DNA from: Bog-756 sp963734395
GTDB taxonomy: Bacteria > Actinomycetota > Acidimicrobiia > Acidimicrobiales > RAAP-2
NCBI GenBank assembly: GCA_963734395.1
Contig: CAVTGY010000002.1
Span: 1 to 64,000 of the forward strand
Reading direction: 5' to 3'
DNA: 64,000 nt
The position numbers were made by a program, and so were the translations under genes. Below the pieces are notes generated by a model. The model was given only the letters and a program-made list of their open reading frames with translations, was not told where the DNA came from and did no database searches. This document shows, one piece after another, positions 27,212 through 36,465 of the stretch (positions are counted from its first letter, which is position 1; every line of letters begins with the position of its first letter).

Positions 27212-28523
27212 CGACTCGGCGTCATCGGTGCTGTTCGAGAGGGCCAGGGCGGTGATCCCCGGCGGGGTCAACTCACCGGTGCGCTCGTTCCGCTCGGTCG
27301 GGGGCCATCCCTACTTCGTCACCCGCGGCGAAGGGGCGTACGTGTGGGACGCCGATGGGAACCGGCTTCTCGACTACGTCCAGTCCTATGGTGCCTCCCT
27401 CCTCGGTCACGCCCATCCGAAGGTGGTCCAGGCGGTCACTGACGCGGCGTCACGAGGAACCACCTTCGGTGCTCCGACTGCCGGGGAGGTGCTGCTGGCC
27501 GAGGCCATCTGCGCCCGGGTGGAGGGTTGCCGGCAGGTCCGACTGGTGTCGTCGGGTACCGAGGCGGCCATGAGTGCTGTCCGGGTGGCGCGGGGCTTCA
27601 CCGGGCGCTCGCGGATACTCAAGTTCGCCGGGTGCTACCACGGCCACTCCGACGGGCTCCTGGCCGCTGGGGGCAGTGGCGTGGCCACCCTGGGGCTGCC
27701 CGACTCGGCGGGCGTACCCGCGGCAATGGTGGCCGAGACGGTGGTGGCTCCTTTCAATCAGGTCCCCGAGCTCGACGAGCGGGTGGCCTGTGTCATCGTC
27801 GAGCCGGTGGCCGCCAACATGGGCCTGGTGAGCCCGTCGGCGGGATTCCTGGTGGGACTGCGCGAGGCATGCGACGCCGCCGGTTCGCTACTGATCTTCG
27901 ATGAGGTCATCACCGGGTTCCGCCTGGGCGTGACCGGGGCGTCGGGTTGGTCCCGGGTCGTCCCCGACCTGTGGTGCTTCGGGAAGGTGATCGGTGGCGG
28001 GATGCCGGTCGGCGCCTTCGGGGGGCGGGCCGATGTCCTGGCGATGCTGGCGCCTGACGGCCCGGTGTACCAGGCCGGCACCCTGTCCGGCAATCCGCTG
28101 GCCACCGCCGCGGGTGTGGCCGTCCTCGACGCGGTGGACGAGGCTTGTTACGCGACGCTCTCGGCCCGGGTGGCCCGGTTCGGGTCCGCGTTGGCCGATG
28201 TGTTGTCGGCCGCCCTGTTGAAGGCCGGCACCTGCGACAGCCGGGGCCGACAGCTCGAGGCTCAGGTGCCGGTGGTCGGCCCGCTCTTCGGTCTGTTCTT
28301 CGCGCCGGTGGGGTCGGAACCGGTCCACGACTATGACGACGCCAGGGCCTCTGCGTCTACCGGCGTGTACCCGCGCCTGTTCCGGTCGATGCTGGCTCAC
28401 GGTGTGGCCCTGGCCCCGGGCCCCTACGAGGTGGCCTTTCCGTCGATGGCTCACGGGGACGCCGAATTCGAGCGCACCCTGGAGGCCGCCGCCGAGGCCG
28501 CCGCCGAGGCCCTCGCCGCATGA
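27204..28523 (+). CDS. hemL: Glutamate-1-semialdehyde 2,1-aminomutase
   Basis: Converts the HemA product to 5-aminolevulinate using PLP/PMP. 439 aa, GTG start overlapping the hemB end by eight bases. Motifs: IPGGVNSPVRSFRSVGG at the N-terminus, SSGTEAAMSAVRVARG, the PLP-Asp in LLIFDEVITGFR, and the PLP-Lys in CFGKVIGGGMPVGAFGG. Length and motifs match the family throughout. It completes the set needed to make uroporphyrinogen III from glutamyl-tRNA within one cluster. Confidence 0.95.
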   Translation: MADDSASSVLFERARAVIPGGVNSPVRSFRSVGGHPYFVTRGEGAYVWDADGNRLLDYVQSYGASLLGHAHPKVVQAVTDAASRGTTFGAPTAGEVLLAEAICARVEGCRQVRLVSSGTEAAMSAVRVARGFTGRSRILKFAGCYHGHSDGLLAAGGSGVATLGLPDSAGVPAAMVAETVVAPFNQVPELDERVACVIVEPVAANMGLVSPSAGFLVGLREACDAAGSLLIFDEVITGFRLGVTGASGWSRVVPDLWCFGKVIGGGMPVGAFGGRADVLAMLAPDGPVYQAGTLSGNPLATAAGVAVLDAVDEACYATLSARVARFGSALADVLSAALLKAGTCDSRGRQLEAQVPVVGPLFGLFFAPVGSEPVHDYDDARASASTGVYPRLFRSMLAHGVALAPGPYEVAFPSMAHGDAEFERTLEAAAEAAAEALAA

Positions 28524-28811
28524 GCCCCTGATGGTGGCCGGCTCGGCTCACGATCGCCGCAGCCACCGGCCCGGGGGAGGCACCGCGACGGTCCGACAAC
28601 GGCGCCCTGGTCTGAGACAGTATTGGGGGAGACAGCGTGCTGGACGTCGAGTGGAGTGTGACGGGCCGTGACAAGGAGACGGCCCACCGGCGGGCGGGTG
28701 CCGACGTAAACCGGATCACTGAAGATCCTTGCCGACTCGGGGCGGGAGCGGCAGGATGACAGAACCGATGAACAGAGCCGGGGAGAGTCCTCGCCAACAG
28801 AGGAGAGGTCC

Positions 28812-31028
28812 ATGACCGTCGGAATAACGGAGTTGCCTCCTGAAGGCATGCAACTCGGTGGCGTCGCCCTGGCCGGCGACGTTGAACGGGGCACCAAGAC
28901 AACCGAAGGATTGAGCCTGCTGTTCACGACGGCGGGGATCACCGTGCAGGGCCCTCAACCCCAGATCGAGCGATTGCTGGTGTGGTCCGGTCTCGATTCC
29001 GCCAGCTGCCGAGAGAAGATCGTCCTCTCCGACGGTCGGAACGCGGCGGTCATGGAGCTCACCTCGGGCGGTCAGTCGATCCGGTTCCTGCTCCCCATGG
29101 ACACGGTCACCCCGGGACAGGCCGCCTACCTCGACCAGGCGCTGCCGGCCTGGCTCTCCCGCTACAAGGTGGCGGCGACGACGGCACCACCGCCACCGCC
29201 CACGCCGACCCAGTCGACCCAGTCGACCCAGTCGACCCAGTCGACCCAGTCGACCCAACCCACGCCCCCCCAACCGCCCAGTCAGCCCACCGGCAAGGAC
29301 GATCCGATGACCGGGGCCGCCGCCGGCGTGGGGGCCGCGTCGATGGCGACCACCTCGGCTACCAACGGATCGACCCGGGACACGCCAGAGGCGGTCGATG
29401 CTCCCCAGGACACCGCCAATCCATCGGCACCGGGGTCCGAGGCCCCGCCCCCGCCACCGGGATCGGGTGCCGGAACGGCGTCCACCAACCTGCCCGGACC
29501 CGCATTCGGCGGACAGGCATCCAGTGGAGCTCCCGGGTCGGGTTCGCTGCCCGGGCCGCCCTCGACCCCGTCCACCGAGTCGGCCCCGTCCATCGAGTCG
29601 GCGCCGCCGGCCCCACCTCCACCACCGCCGCCGGCGGGAACCGCCGGCTGGGAAGCTGCTTCCCCACCCCGGCCGACCACTGGCGGGTGGGACAGCCCTC
29701 CGCCCTCCGCCGAGTGGCCGATTGCCGGTGCCAATCCGCCGAGCGAGGATTTGGCCCCTCCGGCCAGAAAGACCAGGGGCTGGCGCAGATCCCGACCTCC
29801 GGTGGTGGCGCCGGCCGCCGCTGCGGTCGCCGCTCCGGTTCCCCCACCCGGCGCCCTGGCCCCGCTGCCACCGTCGGAGCCACCGGTTGATCCCATACCC
29901 CTCAAGCTGGACACGCCCCTCCCGCCCCCTCCGGCTACCGGCACCGGACCGGTGGTTTGGCAGCCTCCGGTCGACCCGGCTACCGGGACCGTCCTGTGGG
30001 ATCAGGCAGAGGCGCCGGCCGTTGCTCCCCCGAAGAAGAAATCGGGTCGACGCAAGCGGACCAAGGGTGCGACAGTCGTCGGTGGCGCCACCGCCACCGC
30101 CCTCCTTGGCGCCTCTTCTGGTGCCGGCACCCCGGCGGCGGGATCGCCGACCGCGGTCATCCAACCGAAAGGGGATGCGCTCGCCGGTCTCGCACCGCCA
30201 TCCGAACCCGGCGGTGACATCGGGGGGTCGCCGGCCGCAGCGCCGAAAAAGACCAACCGGACCCTGTTGTGGGTTCTCCTCGCGGTGTTGGTCGTGGTCA
30301 TCGGTGGCGTCACCTACTTCGTGGTGAAGAACAAGAACACCACCACGGCGACAACGGTGGTGACCAACCCCAGCCCGTCGCCCGCGGTTGCCGACGCCGC
30401 TCTCGCCGCCACCATCAACCTGCGGCTGACCGATCTGCCCACCGGTTGGAGTCGGACCAGCGGCGCCGGTCAGGTGCCGACGACCTCCCTGGCCCCGCCC
30501 GCCGCACAGACCCGCGCCAATCAGACGCTCGCCTCGTGCCTCGGTCAACCCGTCGCGGTGGTGACCGGACTGTTCGGAGGGGGCACCCTTCCGGGTCAGA
30601 GCGCGTCGGTTCGATCGCCGACGTTCCAGAGTGCCGCCGACCCCAACTTCCAGATGTTCTCCGACACCAGGGTGATGCAGACCACGGAGGACGCGCGGTC
30701 CCTCGGCGTTCCGTTCACCAATGCCAATTTCGCCACCTGCTTCGGCCAGTACCAGTCGGCACTGGTGTCAGCAGCGGTGCCCGGGTCCACCGCCCAGGTG
30801 GAGACGGTGCAGCTCCAGTCCCCGGTCGGCATCAGTGGTTTCGGGTACCTGACCACGCTGACCGTGCCCAACCAGGGATCCCAGGTGATCGGGGAGGCGT
30901 TCATCGTGGGTGGCCGGATGGAGACCCTCATCGAGCCCACCACCAACGGACCGCCGGTTCCCTCGGGCCCATTCGGCGCTGCCTACAACTCGGTCACCGC
31001 GCGTATGGCCCAAGCTGTCGACAAGTAG
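28812..31028 (+). CDS. Large proline-rich single-pass membrane protein
   Basis: 738 aa, ATG with AGGAGAGG upstream. Residues 1-120 look like a small folded domain (LFTTAGITVQGPQPQIERLL). Residues about 120-460 are low complexity: runs of Pro, Ala, Ser, Thr, including five TQS units encoded by a 9-bp tandem repeat. A basic patch (KKKSGRRKRTKG) lies before a single membrane helix at about 484-505 (TLLWVLLAVLVVVIGGVTYF), so the N-terminal part is cytoplasmic. The last 210 residues form an outside domain with two Cys (LASCLGQPV and ATCFGQYQ) that may pair. Family unknown. The layout resembles sensors or anchors of the cell envelope. Confidence 0.8.
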   Translation: MTVGITELPPEGMQLGGVALAGDVERGTKTTEGLSLLFTTAGITVQGPQPQIERLLVWSGLDSASCREKIVLSDGRNAAVMELTSGGQSIRFLLPMDTVTPGQAAYLDQALPAWLSRYKVAATTAPPPPPTPTQSTQSTQSTQSTQSTQPTPPQPPSQPTGKDDPMTGAAAGVGAASMATTSATNGSTRDTPEAVDAPQDTANPSAPGSEAPPPPPGSGAGTASTNLPGPAFGGQASSGAPGSGSLPGPPSTPSTESAPSIESAPPAPPPPPPPAGTAGWEAASPPRPTTGGWDSPPPSAEWPIAGANPPSEDLAPPARKTRGWRRSRPPVVAPAAAAVAAPVPPPGALAPLPPSEPPVDPIPLKLDTPLPPPPATGTGPVVWQPPVDPATGTVLWDQAEAPAVAPPKKKSGRRKRTKGATVVGGATATALLGASSGAGTPAAGSPTAVIQPKGDALAGLAPPSEPGGDIGGSPAAAPKKTNRTLLWVLLAVLVVVIGGVTYFVVKNKNTTTATTVVTNPSPSPAVADAALAATINLRLTDLPTGWSRTSGAGQVPTTSLAPPAAQTRANQTLASCLGQPVAVVTGLFGGGTLPGQSASVRSPTFQSAADPNFQMFSDTRVMQTTEDARSLGVPFTNANFATCFGQYQSALVSAAVPGSTAQVETVQLQSPVGISGFGYLTTLTVPNQGSQVIGEAFIVGGRMETLIEPTTNGPPVPSGPFGAAYNSVTARMAQAVDK
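29211..29255 (+). repeat. Five tandem copies of CAGTCGACC
   Basis: An exact 9-bp unit repeated five times inside the proline-rich gene, in frame, giving a QST/TQS run. Such units can expand or contract without shifting the frame. Confidence 0.9.
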
Positions 31029-31032
31029 GGCC

Positions 31033-31049
31033 GTCGACAAAGTGTCGAC
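31033..31049. terminator. Hairpin between convergent genes
   Basis: Perfect 7-bp arms GTCGACA/TGTCGAC with a three-base loop, lying between the stop at 31028 and the convergent stop at 31062. There is no U-run, so it is a candidate bidirectional terminator only. Confidence 0.45.
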
Positions 31050-31061
31050 CAGTAGTGCCGG

Positions 31062-32441
31062 TCACACCCCTTCCGGGGCCAGCCGGGCGATGAGCGCCAG
31101 CGCCCGGTAGGCCGCCTCGGCGGGGCCGTTCTCTTCGGGCCGGAGGAGGTTGGCCATGATGCGGAGGATCCAGCTCATCAGGGGCTCCGAGTGCATGCCG
31201 GTGCCGACACACAGTTGCATGAGCTCGGGTCGGCTGATGACCCGGATGAAGGCGCGAGCTACCCGGAAGTAGAGCCCGTAGGCCTCATCGAGCCGGGTCT
31301 CGTAGCGCATCAGAGCCTCGACCCCGTCGCCACTGAGCGCCTCGCCCAACGAAGCCGCGGCCAGGCGGCCGGTCTCGTAGCCGTAGGCGATTCCCTCGCC
31401 GTTGAACGGGTTGATCGACCCGCCGGCGTCGCCGACCACCAAGGTGGTGGCACCGATCCGCGGGCCGACGGTCAGGCCCATCGGTAGCTTGCCGCCGGTT
31501 GGTGGGCCGAGACAGGTCGACGACGAAAGCTCCCATTCCTTGGGCGCCCCCAAGACGAAGTGGTCCATCAGCGTCGAGGTGTTGACTCCCTTCCAGCGCT
31601 TGTCGGTGGAGAGCAGACCCACCCCGACGTTGACCCGCCCGTCGCCCAGCGGAAAGATCCAGCCATACCCGGGGACCACCTTGCCGCGGTCATCCCGGAT
31701 GTCCAGGTGGGATTCGATGAACGGCCGATCGTGACCGGGTGAGGAGTAGTACCCGCGCAGGGCCATGCCCATGGGTTGGTTGCGATCCCGGGAGGTGCCG
31801 AGCGCCCGTCCGAAGCGCGAGTTGGCCCCGTCGGCCACCACCACGTACTTGGCCCGCACCGGGCGGCTGGTTGCGGTGGCCTTGTCGATGACCACCGCGC
31901 CGACACAGGAGGGGAGCAGGGCCGCCTCCGGAGGGCGGGCCGTCGCCGCTGCGCCCGCGCCGGTCTCCTCCACGATCGGCTCGGTGGCCTCGGTGCCCTG
32001 CCATACCGTGGCCCCCGCCTTGACCGCTCGCTCGTTGATGATGGCGTCGAGGTCGTGCCGGGTGATGACGTAGCCGTAGGACGGAAAGCTCGGGTGCTCC
32101 GGCCAGGGCAGGTCCAGGACCCGACCGTAGGCGTGGGTGCGCAGGCCCGAGAAGCGGTGGGCTCCGGCCAGGGCCCCCTCGATCCCCATGTCGGCGATCT
32201 GTCGTACCGAGCGTGGGGTCAGGCCGTCGCCGCAGGTCTTCTCGCGGGGGAAGACCTTCTTCTCCACCAGGGCCACGTCCCAGCCGGCTTCGGCCAACCA
32301 GTAGGCGCAGGACGAGCCCGCAGGGCCTCCCCCCACCACCAGGACATCGTGCACGTGGCCGCCTCCGGCGCCTGAGCCGGCGGCCGTCCCGCCTCCGGCG
32401 CGTCGGCGGGTGGATCCCGGGGGGGTGACCGTGCTCACCAC
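31062..32441 (-). CDS. Geranylgeranyl-reductase-like FAD oxidoreductase
   Basis: FAD enzyme of the geranylgeranyl reductase group. The dinucleotide site is HDVLVVGGGPAGSSCAYWLA and the FAD end motif is TTLVVGDAGGSINPFNGEGI. Between them lie FPREKTCGDGLTPRSVRQI and GYGWIFPLGDGRVNVGVG, typical of the family. It reduces double bonds in isoprenoid chains; in actinobacteria such genes beside nuo are thought to act on menaquinone side chains. It is divergent from nuoA, consistent with quinone tailoring for complex I. Start uncertain: GTG pair at 32436-32441 with a weak ribosome site, or a later GTG just before the FAD motif. Confidence 0.85.
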   Translation of the reverse strand: MVSTVTPPGSTRRRAGGGTAAGSGAGGGHVHDVLVVGGGPAGSSCAYWLAEAGWDVALVEKKVFPREKTCGDGLTPRSVRQIADMGIEGALAGAHRFSGLRTHAYGRVLDLPWPEHPSFPSYGYVITRHDLDAIINERAVKAGATVWQGTEATEPIVEETGAGAAATARPPEAALLPSCVGAVVIDKATATSRPVRAKYVVVADGANSRFGRALGTSRDRNQPMGMALRGYYSSPGHDRPFIESHLDIRDDRGKVVPGYGWIFPLGDGRVNVGVGLLSTDKRWKGVNTSTLMDHFVLGAPKEWELSSSTCLGPPTGGKLPMGLTVGPRIGATTLVVGDAGGSINPFNGEGIAYGYETGRLAAASLGEALSGDGVEALMRYETRLDEAYGLYFRVARAFIRVISRPELMQLCVGTGMHSEPLMSWILRIMANLLRPEENGPAEAAYRALALIARLAPEGV

Positions 32442-32562
32442 CCCAATGGTAGGTGGCGTTCGGGTGGGGTGGCACGCCCGGTCCCGACCGGTTTGGCCGC
32501 CGGCCCATCCGGGTCCCATCGATGTGCTCCGAGCGAGGGCAGCGTGGTAAAAACAGGTTGCT

Positions 32563-33129
32563 GTGGACGACTACCTCCCGATCCTTATCCTGTTGATCCT
32601 CGGATTCCTGTTCGCCGCCCTCTCCTTTGTCGCCTCGGCGATGCTCGCTCCCAGAAAACGGCCCACCGCGGCGAAGACCGCACCCTACGAGTGCGGCATC
32701 GTGCCCTCCATCGAACCCCCGGCGCGCTTTCCGGTCCGCTTCTACCTGATCGCCATGATCTTCATCATCTTCGACATCGAGATCGTCTTCCTCTATCCCT
32801 GGGCGGTGATCTTCCGACAGCTCGGGTCGTTCGGTCTGGTCGAGGTGGTGGTGTTCGCCGGCGTGGTGTTCATCTCCTTCCTGTTCCTGGTGAGCAACGG
32901 CGCGCTGACCTGGGGACCGGCCAAACAGTTGGTCGGAGCGATGCCGTCGCGCACCTCGGAATCGACCATCGCCCGTATCACGGCCGGATCGGGGGGTCCC
33001 GGCCGATCTACCCACGCGGTCGGTACCCGGTCACCCGGTGATCCGTCCGCGCCCGACACCACCGATCCAGACGCCCCGACCACCGGCGAGCCGGCACCGG
33101 TTCCGACCGGACCTGGCCGGGCCGCGTAG
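32563..33129 (+). CDS. nuoA: NADH dehydrogenase I subunit A
   Basis: Membrane subunit of proton-pumping complex I, GTG start. Three helices (residues about 5-30, 63-85, 90-112) with the conserved loop YECGIVPSIEPPARFPVRFY and FDIEIVFLYPWAV. After residue 120 there is a roughly 65-residue Pro/Thr/Gly-rich tail not present in most NuoA (about 120 aa). First gene of a complete nuoA-N operon; 18 bases separate it from nuoB. Confidence 0.95.
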   Translation: MDDYLPILILLILGFLFAALSFVASAMLAPRKRPTAAKTAPYECGIVPSIEPPARFPVRFYLIAMIFIIFDIEIVFLYPWAVIFRQLGSFGLVEVVVFAGVVFISFLFLVSNGALTWGPAKQLVGAMPSRTSESTIARITAGSGGPGRSTHAVGTRSPGDPSAPDTTDPDAPTTGEPAPVPTGPGRAA

Positions 33130-33147
33130 AACGGGGACGCGCCGGCC

Positions 33148-33786
33148 ATGGGTCTCGAGGACCTGCAGCACAATTTTCTCACCGGACGTCTCGAAGACCT
33201 GGTCAAGTGGGCGCGTACCTACTCGATGTGGCCGGCGACGTTCGGGTTGGCTTGCTGCGCCATCGAGATGATGTCGGTGGGAGCGGCCGACTTCGATCTG
33301 GCCCGGTTCGGCATGGAGGTGTTCCGGGCCTCCCCCCGACAGGCCGATCTGATGATCGTGGCCGGACGGGTCTCCCAAAAGATGGCGCCGGTACTCCGCC
33401 AGGTCTACGACCAGATGATGGAGCCCAAGTGGGTTCTGTCGATGGGGGTGTGCGCCAGCACCGGGGGGATGTTCAACAATTACGCCATCGTGCAGGGCGT
33501 CGACCAGATCGTCCCGGTCGACGTGTACGCCCCGGGTTGCCCTCCGACTCCGGAGACCCTGATGCATGCCATCCTCACCCTCCACCAGAAGGTCCGTACC
33601 AACGACATCACCCACCGCGACCCGGCGGCGAGGCTGTCGAGCGACGAGGGTGGCGACACCGCAGATGCGCGTGACCACGGCGAGGAGATCACATCGGGGT
33701 GGACCCCGGATCGGCCCGACGCCGTGCACGTCGGCACGCCGAAACGCAATCCGGTCATCGCCCGCAGCGTCGGTGAGCCCCTGTGA
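33148..33786 (+). CDS. nuoB: NADH dehydrogenase I subunit B
   Basis: Carries cluster N2, the last iron-sulfur centre before quinone. Ligand Cys are seen in FGLACCAIEMM, in MGVCASTGG and in YAPGCPPTPE. Residues 1-155 fit the family core; the last 50 residues (basic and acidic mix) are an extension. The stop overlaps the nuoC start by four bases. Confidence 0.97.
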   Translation: MGLEDLQHNFLTGRLEDLVKWARTYSMWPATFGLACCAIEMMSVGAADFDLARFGMEVFRASPRQADLMIVAGRVSQKMAPVLRQVYDQMMEPKWVLSMGVCASTGGMFNNYAIVQGVDQIVPVDVYAPGCPPTPETLMHAILTLHQKVRTNDITHRDPAARLSSDEGGDTADARDHGEEITSGWTPDRPDAVHVGTPKRNPVIARSVGEPL

Positions 33787-34307
33787 CCGTTGGCGGGACC
33801 GAGGTGACCGGCGGCGCGCCGGCGGTGAGCGAGTCGGGAGGAGGGTTGTCCCGCACTCCCGGTCGTCCGCACCAGGAAGTGGTCTTCCCCACCCGTGTCC
33901 AGTACGCCGGAGTGGTAGCGGGCTATCGCGACGACGGTTTCGAGATGTGCGCGGATCTGTGCGGCGTCGACTACTTGAGCCATCCGGGCCGTCGGCTTCC
34001 CCAAGGGGTGACAGCCGAGCGGTTCGAGGTAGTGGTCAACCTGTTGTCGCTGAGCCAGGCGCGGCGGGTGCGGATCCGGGTTCAGGTTCCCGAGTCCGAC
34101 CCGGTGGTCGACTCGCTGTTCGACCTCTACCCGGGCACCGAAGCCATGGAACGCGAAGCCTACGATCTGTTGGGCATCCTCTTCGCCGGTCACCCGGACA
34201 TGACCCGCATCCTCATGCCCGAGGACTGGGAAGGCCATCCCCTGCGCAAGGACTACGGCGTCGGTCGGGTACCGGTCCAGTTCAAGGAAGCGCCGGGACC
34301 CCGATGA
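33783..34307 (+). CDS. nuoC: NADH dehydrogenase I subunit C
   Basis: Peripheral-arm subunit that packs on NuoD. 174 aa, GTG start overlapping nuoB. Signature regions: FEMCADLCGVDYL, ERFEVVVNLLSL, DLYPGTEAMEREAYDLLGI and the C-terminal LRKDYGVGRVPVQFKEAPG. The first 30 residues are low complexity. The stop overlaps the nuoD ATG (ATGA). Confidence 0.95.
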   Translation: MTVGGTEVTGGAPAVSESGGGLSRTPGRPHQEVVFPTRVQYAGVVAGYRDDGFEMCADLCGVDYLSHPGRRLPQGVTAERFEVVVNLLSLSQARRVRIRVQVPESDPVVDSLFDLYPGTEAMEREAYDLLGILFAGHPDMTRILMPEDWEGHPLRKDYGVGRVPVQFKEAPGPR

Positions 34308-35749
34308 GCGACGTGACGGCGGAGCCGAAGGCGAACGGCGCGGAGTCGCCGGAGCCGCATCCGGACACCGTGTTGCCACCCCCTCGATCGGGGGATGAGT
34401 TCCTCGCCCCCGGTGCGGGGGACGAACCCCAGGGTCTGGTGGCGGAGACCTCCGAGGGCGAACAGGAACTGTTCCTCCGTTCGGAGACCGAAGCCGGTGA
34501 GCTGCGCCGGGAGGTCGGTGCCGTGCTCCGCCTTCCCGAGGGCGTGGCCATCGATCCCTCGGACATCGACATTGAGCGGACCGACGACCAGACCATGATC
34601 ATCAACATGGGGCCGCAGCATCCCTCCACCCACGGGGTGCTCCGGCTGATGCTCGAGCTCGACGGCGAGACCGTCCTGCGGACCAAGCCGGTCATCGGCT
34701 ACCTGCATACCGGCATGGAGAAGACGGGCGAGGAGCTCACCTACGTCCAGGGATCGACCAACGTCACCCGGATGGACTACCTGGCCCCCCTCCACAACGA
34801 GCTGGTGCTCTCGCTGGCGGTCGAGGCGCTCCTCGGGGTGGAGATGCCGCCCCGGTCCGATTGGATCCGCATGCTGATGGTCGAGCTCAACCGGGTGTCG
34901 TCCCACCTGATGTGGATGGCGACCAACGGCATGGACCTCGGATCCACCTCGATGATGATCTACGGGTTCCGCGAGCGGGAGATGGTCCTGGCCTTCTTCG
35001 AGAAGACCACCGGCCTGCGGATGAACCACAATTTCATACGGCCCGGCGGCACCGCCGCCGACCTTCCCGACGGTTGGGAGGACGACGTCACCGTCATCTG
35101 CGACACGGTGTTGGCCCGGACCAACGAGTACGACGAGCTCCTCACCGGCCAGCCGGTCTTCCGCCAACGCAATGAAGGAGTCGGCGCACTTTCCGCCGAG
35201 GAGGCCCTGGCACTCAGTCTCACCGGTCCGGTGCTGCGCTCGACCGGTGTGCCCTGGGACCTGCGTCGTTCCATGTCCTATCTCCGGTACGACGAGGTCG
35301 AGTTCGACGTGATCGTGGGTACCTTCGGTGACAACTTCGACCGGTACTCGATCCGGCTCAACGAGATCCGCGAGTCGATACGGATCATCCGCCAGATCGT
35401 CGAGAAGATGCCGGTCGGCGATTACCGGGTGCAGGACAAGAAGGTGACGCCGCCGCCCCGGGCGCGGATCGACGAGTCGATGGAGGCGCTCATCCACCAC
35501 TTCAAGGTGTTCACCGAGGGGTTCAAGGTGCCCGAGGGTGAGGTGTACGTGGCGGTCGAGTCGCCGCGGGGTGAGCTCGGCTGCTATCTGGTGTCGGACG
35601 GCTCGCCCAAGGCCTACCGGATGCACATCCGCGGGCCGAGCTTCGTCAACCTCCAGGGTCTCCCGCTGATGATGCGCGGAGGCCTGCTCGCCGACGCGGT
35701 AGCGGTGTGTTCGACCATCGACCCGGTGATGGGGGAGGTGGACCGGTGA
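34304..35749 (+). CDS. nuoD: NADH dehydrogenase I subunit D
   Basis: Forms the quinone pocket with NuoB. 481 aa. The family core begins near residue 97 with MIINMGPQHPSTHGVLRL and continues with GYLHTGMEKTGEE, LNRVSSHLMWM and the C-terminal DPVMGEVDR. Ahead of it are about 95 residues, mostly acidic and Pro-rich, much longer than the usual leader. ATG 34304 is supported by the ATGA overlap with nuoC; an internal start would shorten the extension but none has a better context. Confidence 0.95.
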   Translation: MSDVTAEPKANGAESPEPHPDTVLPPPRSGDEFLAPGAGDEPQGLVAETSEGEQELFLRSETEAGELRREVGAVLRLPEGVAIDPSDIDIERTDDQTMIINMGPQHPSTHGVLRLMLELDGETVLRTKPVIGYLHTGMEKTGEELTYVQGSTNVTRMDYLAPLHNELVLSLAVEALLGVEMPPRSDWIRMLMVELNRVSSHLMWMATNGMDLGSTSMMIYGFREREMVLAFFEKTTGLRMNHNFIRPGGTAADLPDGWEDDVTVICDTVLARTNEYDELLTGQPVFRQRNEGVGALSAEEALALSLTGPVLRSTGVPWDLRRSMSYLRYDEVEFDVIVGTFGDNFDRYSIRLNEIRESIRIIRQIVEKMPVGDYRVQDKKVTPPPRARIDESMEALIHHFKVFTEGFKVPEGEVYVAVESPRGELGCYLVSDGSPKAYRMHIRGPSFVNLQGLPLMMRGGLLADAVAVCSTIDPVMGEVDR

Positions 35750-36465
35750 GCGACCGGGCCCCCATCCGGGTGGGACCTCCGCCGCCGACCGGCTCGCCGC
35801 CGCCGCGGCCGACCCACCTGACGGCTGCGACCATCGAACGCGCCGAGCAGGTCATCGGTCTCTATCCCGAACCCCGCTCGGCGTTGATCCCTCTCTGCCA
35901 TCTGGCCCAGGAGCAGGACGGCTGGCTCACCCCGGAAGCGATGGCCGACATCGCCGGCCTGGTCGGTGTCACCCCGACCGAGGTGTTCGGGACCGCGTCG
36001 TTCTACGACATGCTGCACACCGAACCGGTCGGCACCCACCTGGTGGCGGTGTGCACCAACATCGCCTGTCTCCTCAACGGCGCGGCCGAGTTGCTGGAGC
36101 ACGCCTGCGGGTCGTTGGGAGTGCGCCCCGGAGGCACGGTGGCCGACGGGACCATCACCCTCGAGGAGGCCGAGTGCCTGGCCGACTGCGACCGCGCTCC
36201 GTGCGTGCAGGTCAATCACCGCTTCGTCGGCGCCCAGACCCCAGAGACCTTCGATCGGCTGGTGGACGAGCTGCGCTCCGGTCAGCGCGCGGCAGACATC
36301 CCCGACCACGGCACCCTCAACCGGGTGCGTCGAACCGTCGGCCTGCAGGCCGATCCGGGCCAGGTGGCCTCCGAGCGGGAAGCGATGGCCGCGGCCCAGT
36401 CGCAACGCGCCGCCGAAGCGGAAGCCGATCGGGCCAAATTCGCGGAGACCGGGAGCGGCTCGTGA
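35746..36465 (+). CDS. nuoE: NADH dehydrogenase I subunit E
   Basis: Thioredoxin-like subunit with the 2Fe-2S cluster N1a. Ligands: two Cys in VAVCTNIACLL and two in ECLADCDRAPC. Residues about 20-175 are the family core (IPLCHLAQEQDGWLTPEAM); a charged Ala-rich tail of about 60 residues follows. GTG 35746 overlaps the nuoD stop. Partner of NuoF in the NADH-oxidising module. Confidence 0.94.
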   Translation: MSDRAPIRVGPPPPTGSPPPRPTHLTAATIERAEQVIGLYPEPRSALIPLCHLAQEQDGWLTPEAMADIAGLVGVTPTEVFGTASFYDMLHTEPVGTHLVAVCTNIACLLNGAAELLEHACGSLGVRPGGTVADGTITLEEAECLADCDRAPCVQVNHRFVGAQTPETFDRLVDELRSGQRAADIPDHGTLNRVRRTVGLQADPGQVASEREAMAAAQSQRAAEAEADRAKFAETGSGS

